Assembly (NCBI GenBank): GCA_017305195.1
Contig: JAFKMU010000068.1
Location: 1-48,403, forward strand
DNA length: 48,403 bases
Direction: 5' to 3'
DNA from: Verrucomicrobiota bacterium
GTDB lineage: Bacteria > Verrucomicrobiota > Verrucomicrobiia > Chthoniobacterales > Terrimicrobiaceae
The number at the start of each line of letters is the position of its first letter. Within the stretch, counting starts at the first letter, position 1. Under the pieces are notes generated by a model. That model worked only from the letters and a program-made list of their open reading frames with translations. It searched no databases and had not been told where the DNA came from. Made by a program: the position numbers and the translations under genes. This document shows, piece after piece, positions 16,677-25,449 of the stretch.

Positions 16677-18023
16677 ATGAAAAACCATTTCCTCACTGCG
16701 GCCTCCCTTCTTGGTGCGCTCGCCCTGACCGGTTGCGTCACCCCGCCGTCGAAGTTCAAACCCGCTCCGGATCAGGAGGCGCGCAACAAGGCGCTCAATA
16801 CCGGCAAGTTCTGGTGGGGCACCTCGACGAGCAGCTTCCAGAACGAAGATCGCGGCGTGAAGGAAGGGGACCCGAACTACTTCCGCACCGATTGGGATGT
16901 CTTCGCCGATGAAGGCAAGGCGGCGGTGAAAGGCGACGCGGGCACGTATTCCTGGACAAACTTCGACAAGGACGTGGCGGCCCTGAAGAAGATCGGCGTC
17001 TCGCACTTCCGCTTCAGCATCGAGTGGGCTCGCGTTGAGCCGAAGAAGGGCCAGTTCAACGAAGCCGCCATCCGCCAATACGCCGAGATGGCTCGCAAGC
17101 TGAAAGCGGCCGGGATCGAGCCGATCGTCACGCTCTGGCACTTCACCTTTCCCGACTGGCTTTACAACCGCTACGACAAGCGCGAGGTCAACTTCCTCCA
17201 TCCCGACGTGCAGAAGGAATGGGACATCTACGTGACCAAGATGGTCGGCGCTCTCAAACCCTACGTCCGCTACTGGGTGCCGCAGAATGAGCCCAACGGC
17301 GCACTGCAACTCGGGTGGATCGCTGGACACTGGCCTCCGGGCATTCTCCTGAGCCCGTTCAAATACAAGCGCGCCATGCGCGTCTGCGCCGACATGTTCA
17401 TCGATGCCGCTCACATCATCAAAAAGGAGCGCCCCGACGCTGTCATCATGAGTGTGCATTCGCTGCCCAACTGGCGGCCCAACCGCTGGCAGGACCCGAC
17501 GCTCTGCACGTACAACACGATGCGCCGCCAGAACTTTGACCACCTCGACATGATCCAGCCGGTCGTCGACATCATCGGCATCAACTACTACTACACGCAG
17601 GACGCCAGCATCCGCAGCTTCCTCAACCACGGCCAGGGTGAGAAGTCGTCGAATTACACCCAGATGGGCTGGGAGATCGAGCCGGAGGGTATTTATCAGG
17701 TGATCAAGCAGATCGGCGACCGTTACCACAAGCCGATGTTCATCTCGGAGAACGGCATCGGAACGAAGAACGAGCAGAAAAAGATCAAGTACCTGCGCGA
17801 CCATATCAACCAGGTCCGCCGCGCCGACGCGGAGGGCTACGATATGCGCGGCTACTTTGCCTGGACGCTGGTGGACAACTTCGAGTGGACCGAGGGTTAT
17901 GTGCCGAACTTCGGCCTCACCGTGATGGACCCGAAGACGAAGGATCGCGTGTTTGAGCCGTCCGCGGCGTTCTTCCAGAACGTGATCCGCGCAGGGAATC
18001 TCACGCCCTCGACCAAGAACTAG
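16677..18023 (+). CDS. GH1 family glycosidase, predicted lipoprotein
   Basis: A 448-residue protein with a lipoprotein signal peptide: LTGC lipobox with the Cys at ~21. The rest is a GH1 (beta/alpha)8 barrel: FWWGTSTSSFQNE, FSIEWARVEP, acid/base Glu in PQNEPNG, INYYYT, nucleophile Glu in FISENGI, and WTLVDNFEW near the end. The closest class is beta-glucosidase or an exo-acting relative; substrate is not defined. A lipid anchor is unusual for GH1, which is most often cytoplasmic, and would place activity at the outer membrane or periplasm. Start ATG 16677; the TTG two codons earlier is in frame but less likely. Convergent with the FMN reductase 7 bases downstream. Confidence 0.9.
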   Translation: MKNHFLTAASLLGALALTGCVTPPSKFKPAPDQEARNKALNTGKFWWGTSTSSFQNEDRGVKEGDPNYFRTDWDVFADEGKAAVKGDAGTYSWTNFDKDVAALKKIGVSHFRFSIEWARVEPKKGQFNEAAIRQYAEMARKLKAAGIEPIVTLWHFTFPDWLYNRYDKREVNFLHPDVQKEWDIYVTKMVGALKPYVRYWVPQNEPNGALQLGWIAGHWPPGILLSPFKYKRAMRVCADMFIDAAHIIKKERPDAVIMSVHSLPNWRPNRWQDPTLCTYNTMRRQNFDHLDMIQPVVDIIGINYYYTQDASIRSFLNHGQGEKSSNYTQMGWEIEPEGIYQVIKQIGDRYHKPMFISENGIGTKNEQKKIKYLRDHINQVRRADAEGYDMRGYFAWTLVDNFEWTEGYVPNFGLTVMDPKTKDRVFEPSAAFFQNVIRAGNLTPSTKN

Positions 18024-18030
18024 TCGCGGC

Positions 18031-18663
18031 TCAGTTCCCGGCGGGCCAGACCCGGCCCGCCCGGGGAGTGTCGATGTGGTAGTCGGAGAATTTCCGGCTC
18101 AGGATGTCCCGTCCCAGCGCCTCGGCTTCTGCCAGGGGTTTGCATGGGTCGGAGTTCACCTCACCGCGGCTGTTGCCGATACCTCGGACGACGCCGACGA
18201 AGTCGGAGTTTGTGTAGCGCGAATATTCCTGGATCTGGTGAATGATCCCGAGGCTGGCTCCCGGGTACGTCTCCTCGGAGGAGAGGATCAGGCCGATGCG
18301 CTTGCCTTGCATCCGGCCCACGACCTCGGCGGAAGCCGGGTACGAGGCCGCGTAGTAGCAAAAGGTGCGGTCGAAGAATGCCTTGGTCTGAGCACTGACC
18401 CCATACCAGTAGATCGGCGTGCAAAAGACCACCGCCTCCGCCGGGAGGAATGCTTCAAAGAACAGCTCGCGAAAGCGATCCTCGATCGAGCACTCCCCAT
18501 CGTCCCTGCGGCATTTCCGGCAGTCCCGGAGAAATGACGTGATGTAGTCATCGATGAACGCGATGCGAGGCGTCTGCCCCGCTGCGCGTGCTCCCTGCGC
18601 AACCGCCTCCGCGAGCGTCGAGGAGTTACCATTCCGCCTTGGACTTCCCACCAGAATCAGCAT
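18031..18663 (-). CDS. NADPH-dependent FMN reductase/flavodoxin-fold protein
   Basis: A 210-residue flavodoxin-like protein: LVGSPRRNGNSSTLAEAV is the FMN phosphate loop, and PIYWYGVSAQTKAFFDR is the second flavin loop. A Cys cluster (DCRKCRRDDGEC, ~48-58) follows the IDDYI segment, as in the iron-sulfur flavoprotein/WrbA-like group. Its start overlaps the stop of the ABC ATPase (ATGCTGA region, 18657-18663), so it belongs to the metal-uptake operon; a ferric or cobalt-ligand reductase role would fit but is inference. Confidence 0.82.
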   Translation of the reverse strand: MLILVGSPRRNGNSSTLAEAVAQGARAAGQTPRIAFIDDYITSFLRDCRKCRRDDGECSIEDRFRELFFEAFLPAEAVVFCTPIYWYGVSAQTKAFFDRTFCYYAASYPASAEVVGRMQGKRIGLILSSEETYPGASLGIIHQIQEYSRYTNSDFVGVVRGIGNSRGEVNSDPCKPLAEAEALGRDILSRKFSDYHIDTPRAGRVWPAGN

Positions 18664-19496
18664 GCATTGCTTAAGCGGGAGCGCGGCGGTTCTGTCAACT
18701 CCCGAGTCCCGGGGAGGTTTCCGCCAACGGAGAGTGATCCGGCGTTGCGCAGGTGCTGCTCGAATTTCTCAACCGGCAGATCGTAAAGGACGGCAAGGTT
18801 TGGCGAGGTGAGCACATCGCCCGGCGCGCCGCGTTTCAGGATGAGACCGTCCTTCAGGAGGAGGATTTCATCGGCGGAAGCAATGGCGTGCTCCGGGGCG
18901 TGCGTGGTTTGCAAGATGGCCTTGCCGAGGTCGCGAGCCAGTCTGGTGATCATCTCGAGCATCCGGATCTGGTTGCCGTAATCCAGCCCCGTGGCGGGCT
19001 CGTCGAGGATCAGGATCGGCGTCTCCTGGGCCAGGGCCCGGGCCAAGATGACCAACTGCCTCTCGCCTCCGCTCAGGAGCGAGAATGTACGGTCGGCTAG
19101 CGTAGTCGCTCCCATCTGGTCCAGCGCCGCCAGGGCGATGCGCCGGTCCTCGCTGCTGCTGGCCGAAAGAAAGGGACGCCGGGATTCCCGCGCCATCAGG
19201 ACCATGTCGAGGGAGGTAAAGGCAAAGGCGGCTGTTGTTTGCTGGGGGACGAATGCGATATGCCCGGCCACCGCGACCCGGTTCATGGCGCGGATGTCTC
19301 CGCCCCGCAGGAGGACCTCGCCGGTGTCCGGTTGCAGCAGCCCAAGCAGGATGCGGAGAAAGGTGCTTTTCCCGCTGCCATTAGGGCCGAGGAGGGCGGT
19401 GACCCGCCCGGGTTTGAGGTCCACGGAAACATCACGCAGAATCGTGCGCCCGGGAAAGCGGAATCCCAGGCGGCGGGCGGAGAGGGGCGGAGTCAT
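18657..19496 (-). CDS. ABC transporter ATP-binding protein, siderophore/cobalamin (FecE/BtuD) type
   Basis: A 279-residue ATPase: Walker A GPNGSGKST, Q-loop FVPQQTTAAFAF, signature LSGGERQ, Walker B ILILDEPATGLD, and switch His in QTTHAPEHA. Sequence style is that of the FecCDE/FhuC class. Start ATG 19496 overlaps the permease stop (TAATG); an in-frame ATG at 19505 is an alternative. It powers the permease encoded just upstream. Confidence 0.93.
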   Translation of the reverse strand: MTPPLSARRLGFRFPGRTILRDVSVDLKPGRVTALLGPNGSGKSTFLRILLGLLQPDTGEVLLRGGDIRAMNRVAVAGHIAFVPQQTTAAFAFTSLDMVLMARESRRPFLSASSSEDRRIALAALDQMGATTLADRTFSLLSGGERQLVILARALAQETPILILDEPATGLDYGNQIRMLEMITRLARDLGKAILQTTHAPEHAIASADEILLLKDGLILKRGAPGDVLTSPNLAVLYDLPVEKFEQHLRNAGSLSVGGNLPGTRELTEPPRSRLSNAC

Positions 19497-20500
19497 TATG
19501 CCCATCCCTTCCGCGCGCGCCCGAGCACGGCGACAAACGTTATGACACCAAGCAGAGCGGTGATGATGCCGACAGGCACCTCGGCGCGAAACATCGTCCT
19601 TGCCGCTGTATCGACGCCGATGAGAAAGGCCGCACCGAGCAGGGCGCTGGCCGGGAGCAGGAGTCGGTTGTCCGGTCCGGTCAGCATTCGAGCCGCGTGG
19701 GGAATGATCAGCCCGATCCAGCCGATTTCCCCGCCGATGACGACGGTGAGCGAACTCAATACCGTGGCCATGATGATGGCAACCAGCCGGAGACGCCCGG
19801 CAGGCAGCCCGAGGGCGCGCGCCGGTTCATCACCGAGACTCAGGACATTGAGCCGTCCAGACATCGCCAGGAGGACTCCGAGGGCCGCCAGCATAGGCCA
19901 CACCGTGCGTCCCAGCAATGGCCACTCGCTCAGGGCAAACGACCCCATCAGCCAATACACAATGGACGGCAGTTTGTCATAAGGGTCCGCGAGATACTTC
20001 ACGATCGCCAGCAGAGCGGAAAACAGCGCGGAAGCGACGATGCCGCCGAGCACCAGGATGAGCATCGGATCGGAGGAACGGCGAAAAAAGGCGGCGATGC
20101 CGAGTGCCACACCGACGGCGGCCAGGCCGAAGCCGAAGGTCGTCAATTGCACGACGAGCCAGTTGGTGCTGATGACCATCCCAAGGGCCGCGCCAAAGGA
20201 CGATCCCGCGAGCACGCCGCACAGGTTGGGAGAGACCAGGGGGTTGGCAAACATCGCCTGATAGGATGCCCCGGCCACGGCAAGCGACGATCCCACCAGC
20301 CCCGCGGCGAGAATGCGAGGGAGGCGGAGCTGAAAGAAGACGTTGCTCCACCGGGAGGCATCGCCCGGCGGAGCCTGCCCCGCCAGCAATTGCCCCAACT
20401 CGATCCAGCCAACTCCGAATCTGCCAGCCCCGAGGGCGTAAATCATGGCGATGAGCAGCAGGATCGCAAATCCCGGCAACACCCAGGCCCTCGGTTTCAT
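19496..20500 (-). CDS. ABC transporter permease, FecCD/BtuC family
   Basis: A 334-residue polytopic protein with roughly ten hydrophobic helices and the FecCD hallmarks: RLPRILAAGLVGSSLAVAGASYQAMFANPLVSPNLCGV near residue 55-95 and GEIGWIGLIIPHAARML near the C-terminus (the coupling-helix region). It overlaps the binding-protein gene (20497-20500, ATGA) and the ATPase gene. Imports ferric-siderophore, heme or cobalamin in this family; the substrate here is unknown. Confidence 0.93.
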   Translation of the reverse strand: MKPRAWVLPGFAILLLIAMIYALGAGRFGVGWIELGQLLAGQAPPGDASRWSNVFFQLRLPRILAAGLVGSSLAVAGASYQAMFANPLVSPNLCGVLAGSSFGAALGMVISTNWLVVQLTTFGFGLAAVGVALGIAAFFRRSSDPMLILVLGGIVASALFSALLAIVKYLADPYDKLPSIVYWLMGSFALSEWPLLGRTVWPMLAALGVLLAMSGRLNVLSLGDEPARALGLPAGRLRLVAIIMATVLSSLTVVIGGEIGWIGLIIPHAARMLTGPDNRLLLPASALLGAAFLIGVDTAARTMFRAEVPVGIITALLGVITFVAVLGRARKGWA

Positions 20501-21534
20501 CTGCCGAGCAGTTTCCTGGCTTCCTCCTCAGAGATGGAGACGTGGAGAAAGTCCCGGTAAAACGACACCGTTTCCTGAACGAGGCTGGTCGGTCCGCCGG
20601 GATACAAGACATCGGCCAGCCACTGAACTCCGAGAATCCGCATGAAGCTCGGCGGGCGGTCGATGAAATTCAGCGGATCGCGCGGCACGAGATAAACGCG
20701 ATTGTCCCGCACGGCTTTCACATCGGCCCATCGAGGGTCCTTCCCGACCGAGGCAAAAAACTCCGCGTCCGGCGTCACGATGACCTCCGGATTTTTGACC
20801 AGTATCTCCTCGAGGGAAACCCGCTCCAGGCCGCCCATGGTCGCCTGGTCTCCCGGGAAGACAGATTTTCCCCCGGCAACCAGGATGGGATCATAGTGAA
20901 ACGAGTCGCCAAACTGTGTCATCAGCCCATCGGAGCCGACGGCGTAATACACCGTGGGTCGCCCGCTCTCGGGAATCCCGGCGACGCGTTTCCGCACCGC
21001 ATCGAGCCTTCGCAGGGCCTCGTCGGCCAGTGTATTGCCTTGTGCCTCCCGGCCCACGGTCTGTCCCACCAGTCGAATCGCCTCCGGGATGTCTGCGACC
21101 CGGTCCTCCTCGACGAAGACGACCGGCACATGGACTCTTTCGAAGGAACGCAGGACCGGCTCCATGACAAAGGAGTTTCGCCATGCGATGACCACCTGCG
21201 GGTTCAGCGCCAACAGGGATTCCATGTTCGCTCCACGCGCCGCACCATGCCAGCCTCCCACGGCGGGGAGCTTCTTGAACGCGGGGAGGAGAAACTTCGT
21301 TCCCGAAGCAAAAAACGAAGATTCCACGGGCGTGTCGACCGAGGCCAGGAGCTCCGGCGCGACAATGTAGACCAGCAGGGTGGGCGGAGGGGCCGTGCCC
21401 GCGACACGCTCCACGCGCTCGGGCAGTTCGACAGTTCGCCCGGCGGCATCCACCACGGATCGGGCGGGCGACGCCGCTGGCAGTCCCCACAGCAGGCAGG
21501 CCAGGGCGGCAATGCTGGCTCGACGGCGGTTCAC
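20497..21534 (-). CDS. periplasmic substrate-binding protein of a metal-chelate ABC transporter
   Basis: A 345-residue class III binding protein with signal peptide (LACLLWGLPAASPA), then VVDAAGRTVELPERVERVAG, LLVYIVAPELLASVD, NPQVVIAWR, and a C-terminal MRILGVQWLADVLYP, all typical of the FepB/BtuF-type fold with a long linking helix. I place the start at GTG 21534, where GTGA overlaps the preceding gene's stop; the long frame upstream of this point covers other genes in other frames. Operon position matches delivery to the permease encoded directly downstream. Confidence 0.9.
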   Translation of the reverse strand: MNRRRASIAALACLLWGLPAASPARSVVDAAGRTVELPERVERVAGTAPPPTLLVYIVAPELLASVDTPVESSFFASGTKFLLPAFKKLPAVGGWHGAARGANMESLLALNPQVVIAWRNSFVMEPVLRSFERVHVPVVFVEEDRVADIPEAIRLVGQTVGREAQGNTLADEALRRLDAVRKRVAGIPESGRPTVYYAVGSDGLMTQFGDSFHYDPILVAGGKSVFPGDQATMGGLERVSLEEILVKNPEVIVTPDAEFFASVGKDPRWADVKAVRDNRVYLVPRDPLNFIDRPPSFMRILGVQWLADVLYPGGPTSLVQETVSFYRDFLHVSISEEEARKLLGR

Positions 21535-21797
21535 GGCGCGGTCTTGTGCTTGGTGCAAGTGGCGCAATGGCTTTGCCCCGCCGGGCTGTTGGTCGATGAC
21601 ACTGGCTCGGCAGGCGGCGGTGCGGCTTTCATCTTCTTGCAGCAGTTCTCCATCAGTGCGGCGGATTCCGCCTCGATGGACTGCGGGGCCTTGCTTTCCC
21701 GCTCGGAGGCCAGAAGGACGAGCCTGCTGGAGAGGAATGCGACGACGGCGACGAGAACGATAGCCGCTCCGATGATGCGAATGGTTTTGGATTTCAT
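21531..21797 (-). CDS. small Cys-rich membrane-anchored protein
   Basis: An 88-residue protein with one N-terminal membrane helix (~8-30) and a short soluble part carrying a CCKKM motif (~52-56) and a CATCTKH motif (~78-84). I do not recognise a family. The paired Cys with nearby His and Met suggest metal or metal-chelate handling, and the gene is translationally coupled (GTGA) to the ABC binding protein. It starts 9 bases after the stop of the PEP-CTERM/pseudopilin gene. Confidence 0.7.
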   Translation of the reverse strand: MKSKTIRIIGAAIVLVAVVAFLSSRLVLLASERESKAPQSIEAESAALMENCCKKMKAAPPPAEPVSSTNSPAGQSHCATCTKHKTAP

Positions 21798-21806
21798 AAG
21801 AGATGT

Positions 21807-24371
21807 TTAGACTCCTCCCGTGCCTCCGCAGCCGCACGGGCAGCCTGCTCCGTTGGGGTTGGCCCAGAGATTCAACTTCCCCCGGCCCGGTGGAGGCTTG
21901 GGCCCGCCGGGCTCGGCTTCGTAGTTGTCCTCGGCCGTATAGGTATCCTCCAGGGCGAGCGTCTCGACATGCCCGTCGACGAAAAGGTAGTTGAACTTGC
22001 CGCCGGGATTCAGGTCGGGCTTGCCTGCGGTGAGGGAGATTTGCAGCCCGGGCGTCACACCGGCGTAGGCAGAGCGGCCGATACGAGCCGACGTGTAGGG
22101 AAACTCTGTAAGGAGAATGCGCTGGCTGAGCGTTTGCAGGTACGATGTACGCATCCATCGCATCGGGTTTCCCTGGATCATTTGAGCGATGGGTGCGTTG
22201 TAGACATTGGAGGCGTAGGTCCGGCGCGAGCCGATCTTTGCGCTCGTGTTTTGGTCCGCGCCATGGAGGAAGAGCTTCTCGACCGCGGAGCCCTTCGGCG
22301 TATTGCTTTCCGTCAGGTTGCCGATGCCGGCTCCGACCTCATAGCCCAGATAGGGGAGCAGCCAATAGTCCCAGGACTTCCCATAGGCTGTGGCTCCAAA
22401 ATCGGAAGGGTCCTTGAGGTTGCAGGCTGTCGGCGGGATCTTGCCCTCGTTCTCGGAGGCAAACCGCGCATAGGCCAGGCCAAACTGCCTCAGGTTGCTG
22501 ACCGACTGCAACGAAGCGACCCTTTGCAGCATCGGGCGGCTGGCTCCCACGACAAGCGACGCCAGCACCACGATCACCCCGATGGAGATCAGGATCTCGA
22601 TCATCGTAAATCCCCCGATGGAGCGGCTCGCATCCCGGGCGGGAACCGAACCCGAACAGCCGCAACAAGGCCGCTTCACCGCCTTTGACGGCTTGCGGCG
22701 CAGCCCAACCGCGATCACGATCAATCCCGCGACCAGCAGGACGACCGCGTCGGGCTCGGGCACGACATAGGCCGCGGTGATGATCGTGTATCCGCTCAGG
22801 CTTGTGTAAAGCCCATCTGTCGCGCTTCCGCTATCCTCGCCCTCCTCGACGTAGGTGATCGTAAAGTCGTTCGCCGCCGCCGTGATCCAGGTTCCATCCT
22901 CGGTGAAGATCGAGAATTTCTCCTCGCTGATCAGCGTATAGAGGTACGAATCGGAGAGACTCAGGTCGCCGAACAGCGCGAGGAAGCCTCCATTGATCTG
23001 AACCGCGCTCCCCTGGGTGATGTTGAGAACCGCCGTTTCGCTGACCACGGAACCGACCATGACGAGCCCCTTGTCGACGACACTCAGCGTCCCGGTGGAA
23101 TATGTTGCGGTCACGGACTCCGTGCCGGTGTTCAAAAGCAGGCTGCCGACGGTAATGTCCCCCTGGTTTTCCAGGACAGAATTCGCTCCCGAGACGAGAA
23201 CCGAGTTGCCTTGCGTCGCGATCGCTGTCTTGGCGTCGGAGAGAGAACCGTCCCCGCTGATATGCATGTTGTTGGGGTTGAAGACAGTGCCTCCCGCCAG
23301 GATTTGCAGCTTATTGCCTGACCCAGCCTTGCCGACAAAGAAGTCTCCGGCGGAAACTTTGCCGGTCTCGATGTCATAGTGGTTGGTGATTTCCCAGATC
23401 GATCCTGCTCCCGTGACGGTTGCCGTATTGTTGCCCCCGGTTTGCACCCCGTCATTTACCCCGCCGCCGGTTCCGATATAGGCGCCCACACTGCTGACCT
23501 TGCCGCCTTTTTCCACCCGCAGGGAATTGTTGTCTCCGGCATTGCCGACGGAGACAAAGCCATTGCTGCCATAGGCGCTCAAGAGAGAACCGACGCCCGA
23601 CACCAGCCCGGAGTTGCCTCCCCCGGTGCCGGGACTCAGCGGATCATTGGCCGAACCGCGAAAGCCAATATAGACGCGATTCCCTCCGAAGAACTGGGCG
23701 CCGTCGGTGACCTCGATCCGGGCGCCGCTTCCGAAATACCCGAGCAGCGTGGGCATGGTCGTATTGATGGTCGACCGGACGACCGTGTCGGGATTTTCCG
23801 GCGAAACCGATGTCCCGGAAACTCTCACGATGTTGTTGCCCGCCCCCGCAAAATAGGATGCTGCGATGCGCCCCATGTTGGCCACCGCGCCGCCCGTCAC
23901 GGAAAAGATATTGTCTGATCCATACCCGCCGACAGAGAACATGCTGACATCTGTGGCCGTGAGCGTGGTTCCCGCTCCCGAGACGAGCAGCTTGTTGCCA
24001 TCGCTGGAAGCCGAGCTTCCGAGATACATCCGATACCACTTGGTGGTTCCCAAGCCATCGGTCGTAGTGTCCTTCATCTTGAAAGTGATCTTCGCCCCGT
24101 CCTCGATGCGCAGAGTGTTGCCTCCCACGGTATTTCCGATCACCGGGTTGCCCTGGAAGGCCGGGTCGGGATTGTAGGATGCAGCGACACCGGGATCACT
24201 GCCCCCGCCGAGAATAGTGACGTAGCCGCTGTTAAAGATATACGTCTGGCCGTCGGCATTCATCGTGACCGGCACATCGGAGTTGATGTGGTCGGCGGCG
24301 AGGAGAGGGGACGATATTGCCGCTGCGATCAGCGCACAAAACAGAAGGGTATTTGGTCGGGCCTTGGTCAT
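21807..24371 (-). CDS. PEP-CTERM surface protein fused to a type II pseudopilin
   Basis: One uninterrupted 854-residue frame. Residues 1-26 are a signal peptide. Residues ~30-530 are Gly/Asn/Ser-rich repeats of the autotransporter-associated beta-strand style. At 537-540 comes the PEP motif (VPEPD), a membrane helix and Arg/Lys tail (LRRKPSK, ~560): a complete PEP-CTERM exosortase signal. The frame continues through a Cys-rich linker (CCGCSG) into a prepilin peptidase site, IGG/FTMIEILISIG, with Gly587/Phe588 as the expected cut, a pilin helix, and an H-X9-DG-type pseudopilin body (FVDGHVETL near 805), ending in a Cys-rich GCPCGCGG tail. PEP-CTERM and pilin are normally separate genes. No convincing internal ribosome-binding site separates them. 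It heads the ABC importer operon. Confidence 0.82.
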   Translation of the reverse strand: MTKARPNTLLFCALIAAAISSPLLAADHINSDVPVTMNADGQTYIFNSGYVTILGGGSDPGVAASYNPDPAFQGNPVIGNTVGGNTLRIEDGAKITFKMKDTTTDGLGTTKWYRMYLGSSASSDGNKLLVSGAGTTLTATDVSMFSVGGYGSDNIFSVTGGAVANMGRIAASYFAGAGNNIVRVSGTSVSPENPDTVVRSTINTTMPTLLGYFGSGARIEVTDGAQFFGGNRVYIGFRGSANDPLSPGTGGGNSGLVSGVGSLLSAYGSNGFVSVGNAGDNNSLRVEKGGKVSSVGAYIGTGGGVNDGVQTGGNNTATVTGAGSIWEITNHYDIETGKVSAGDFFVGKAGSGNKLQILAGGTVFNPNNMHISGDGSLSDAKTAIATQGNSVLVSGANSVLENQGDITVGSLLLNTGTESVTATYSTGTLSVVDKGLVMVGSVVSETAVLNITQGSAVQINGGFLALFGDLSLSDSYLYTLISEEKFSIFTEDGTWITAAANDFTITYVEEGEDSGSATDGLYTSLSGYTIITAAYVVPEPDAVVLLVAGLIVIAVGLRRKPSKAVKRPCCGCSGSVPARDASRSIGGFTMIEILISIGVIVVLASLVVGASRPMLQRVASLQSVSNLRQFGLAYARFASENEGKIPPTACNLKDPSDFGATAYGKSWDYWLLPYLGYEVGAGIGNLTESNTPKGSAVEKLFLHGADQNTSAKIGSRRTYASNVYNAPIAQMIQGNPMRWMRTSYLQTLSQRILLTEFPYTSARIGRSAYAGVTPGLQISLTAGKPDLNPGGKFNYLFVDGHVETLALEDTYTAEDNYEAEPGGPKPPPGRGKLNLWANPNGAGCPCGCGGTGGV

Positions 24372-24694
24372 TGGTCAGCAGGTTGGTTATGCGGTGATCT
24401 GCGTCCTTTCGGATTACAGAAGCCGCGCTGAAGCCAAGACAGGGCCGCTACTCTCCCGAACGGGAGAATGCCCCTGCACCCAAGGCAGTGTTCCTCTTAT
24501 CGGAACGAGAACCCATCAAGCACGAGATGTGCCAGATGTAAAATAAACATGACGTTGTCCGTTTAAATTAACGAGATTTACCAGGAAAAGAGGCATTAAG
24601 CCCTGTCATCCGCGTATCTGGGGTGGGTAATACCGCTCAGAGGTGTCTCATTTTTTTCAGACACCCTGCGAGGCTCACGAACCGTGAACTTTTC
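24372..24694 (-). promoter_or_regulatory. 323-bp leader/intergenic region upstream of the PEP-CTERM gene
   Basis: No gene is supported. On the minus strand, which leads into the gene at 24371, there is a short perfect hairpin (CTCCCG/CGGGAG around 24450-24464) and AT-rich segments near 24535-24580 where a promoter could lie. No known riboswitch core was recognised. The sirtuin gene's 3' end borders the right side, so its terminator would also be here; no clear U-tract hairpin was seen. Confidence 0.4.
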
Positions 24695-25375
24695 TCAGGG
24701 AAGCGGCAGGCCTAGCAATTCGCTGGCCTTGGCCAAACCCTCCGAGGCTCCGGCCTTGATCACCTCAAATTTTGGAACGATCGGCGGATTGGGATCGATC
24801 AGGATGTGCCGGGCTATCTTCGGCGCGCACCATGCCAGGCCTGCGGCGGGATAGACCTGGAGCGACGTGCCGACGACGATTATGGCATCCGCCGCCGAGG
24901 CGATCTGCTCGGCCGCCGGCATGGCATCCACCATTTCACCGAACCAGACAATATGCGGCCTCAACTGGGAGCCCTTTTCACAAAGATCGCCTTCCTTGAT
25001 CTCCCAGCCGTCGATCTCGTAGACGAGACTCGGATCAGCCGTTGAACGGGCCTTGGTCAGCTCACCGTGAAGGTGGAGCACGTTCGTCGAGCCTGCCGCC
25101 TCGTGGAGATTGTCGACGTTCTGGGTGATGATGGAAACCTTGGCCGCACGCTCCCACCCCGCGATGATCCTGTGTCCCTCGTTGGGCCTAGCGTCGAGGA
25201 GCGCCTTGCGGCGTTCGTTGTAAAACCGGAGGACGAGGGAGCGGTCGCGCAGCCACGCCTCGGGGGTGGCGACATCCTCCACCCGGTAATCCTCCCACAG
25301 CCCATCATTGTCGCGAAAGGTTCTCAAACCGCTCTCGGCGCTCATTCCGGCGCCGCTGATAACGACCACATGCAT
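24695..25375 (-). CDS. NAD-dependent protein deacylase (sirtuin, Sir2/CobB family)
   Basis: A 226-residue sirtuin: ISGAGMSAESGLRTFRD (NAD-binding Gly-Ala-Gly), TQNVDNLHEAAG with the catalytic-site Gln-Asn-x-Asp, HLHGEL with the catalytic His, RPHIVWFGE and VVGTSLQVYPAAGL. The two Zn-binding Cys pairs of classic sirtuins are not present between HGEL and RPHIVWF, so the small domain is probably zinc-free. Removes acyl groups from lysines using NAD+. Stands alone; no acyltransferase neighbour. Confidence 0.9.
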   Translation of the reverse strand: MHVVVISGAGMSAESGLRTFRDNDGLWEDYRVEDVATPEAWLRDRSLVLRFYNERRKALLDARPNEGHRIIAGWERAAKVSIITQNVDNLHEAAGSTNVLHLHGELTKARSTADPSLVYEIDGWEIKEGDLCEKGSQLRPHIVWFGEMVDAMPAAEQIASAADAIIVVGTSLQVYPAAGLAWCAPKIARHILIDPNPPIVPKFEVIKAGASEGLAKASELLGLPLP

Positions 25376-25449
25376 AACCCGGGAAGTGTCGCCCCGTTTG
25401 GCGGTGCGGGTGAATCAAAATCGATGGCCCGCGCGCGCGGATGAACCGC

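Noticed and set aside
18040..18061. perfect GGCGGGCC/GGCCCGCC hairpin as a bidirectional terminator
   Set aside because: It lies inside the FMN reductase coding end and has no T tract on either side.
20497..22158. long N-terminal extension of the ABC binding protein (553 residues)
   Set aside because: Upstream part covers the Cys-rich protein and pilin in other frames; the signal peptide appears at GTG 21534.
24372..24694. cobalamin or other metal riboswitch upstream of the ABC operon
   Set aside because: The conserved cobalamin-box and other known core sequences were not found by eye; only a small hairpin is visible.
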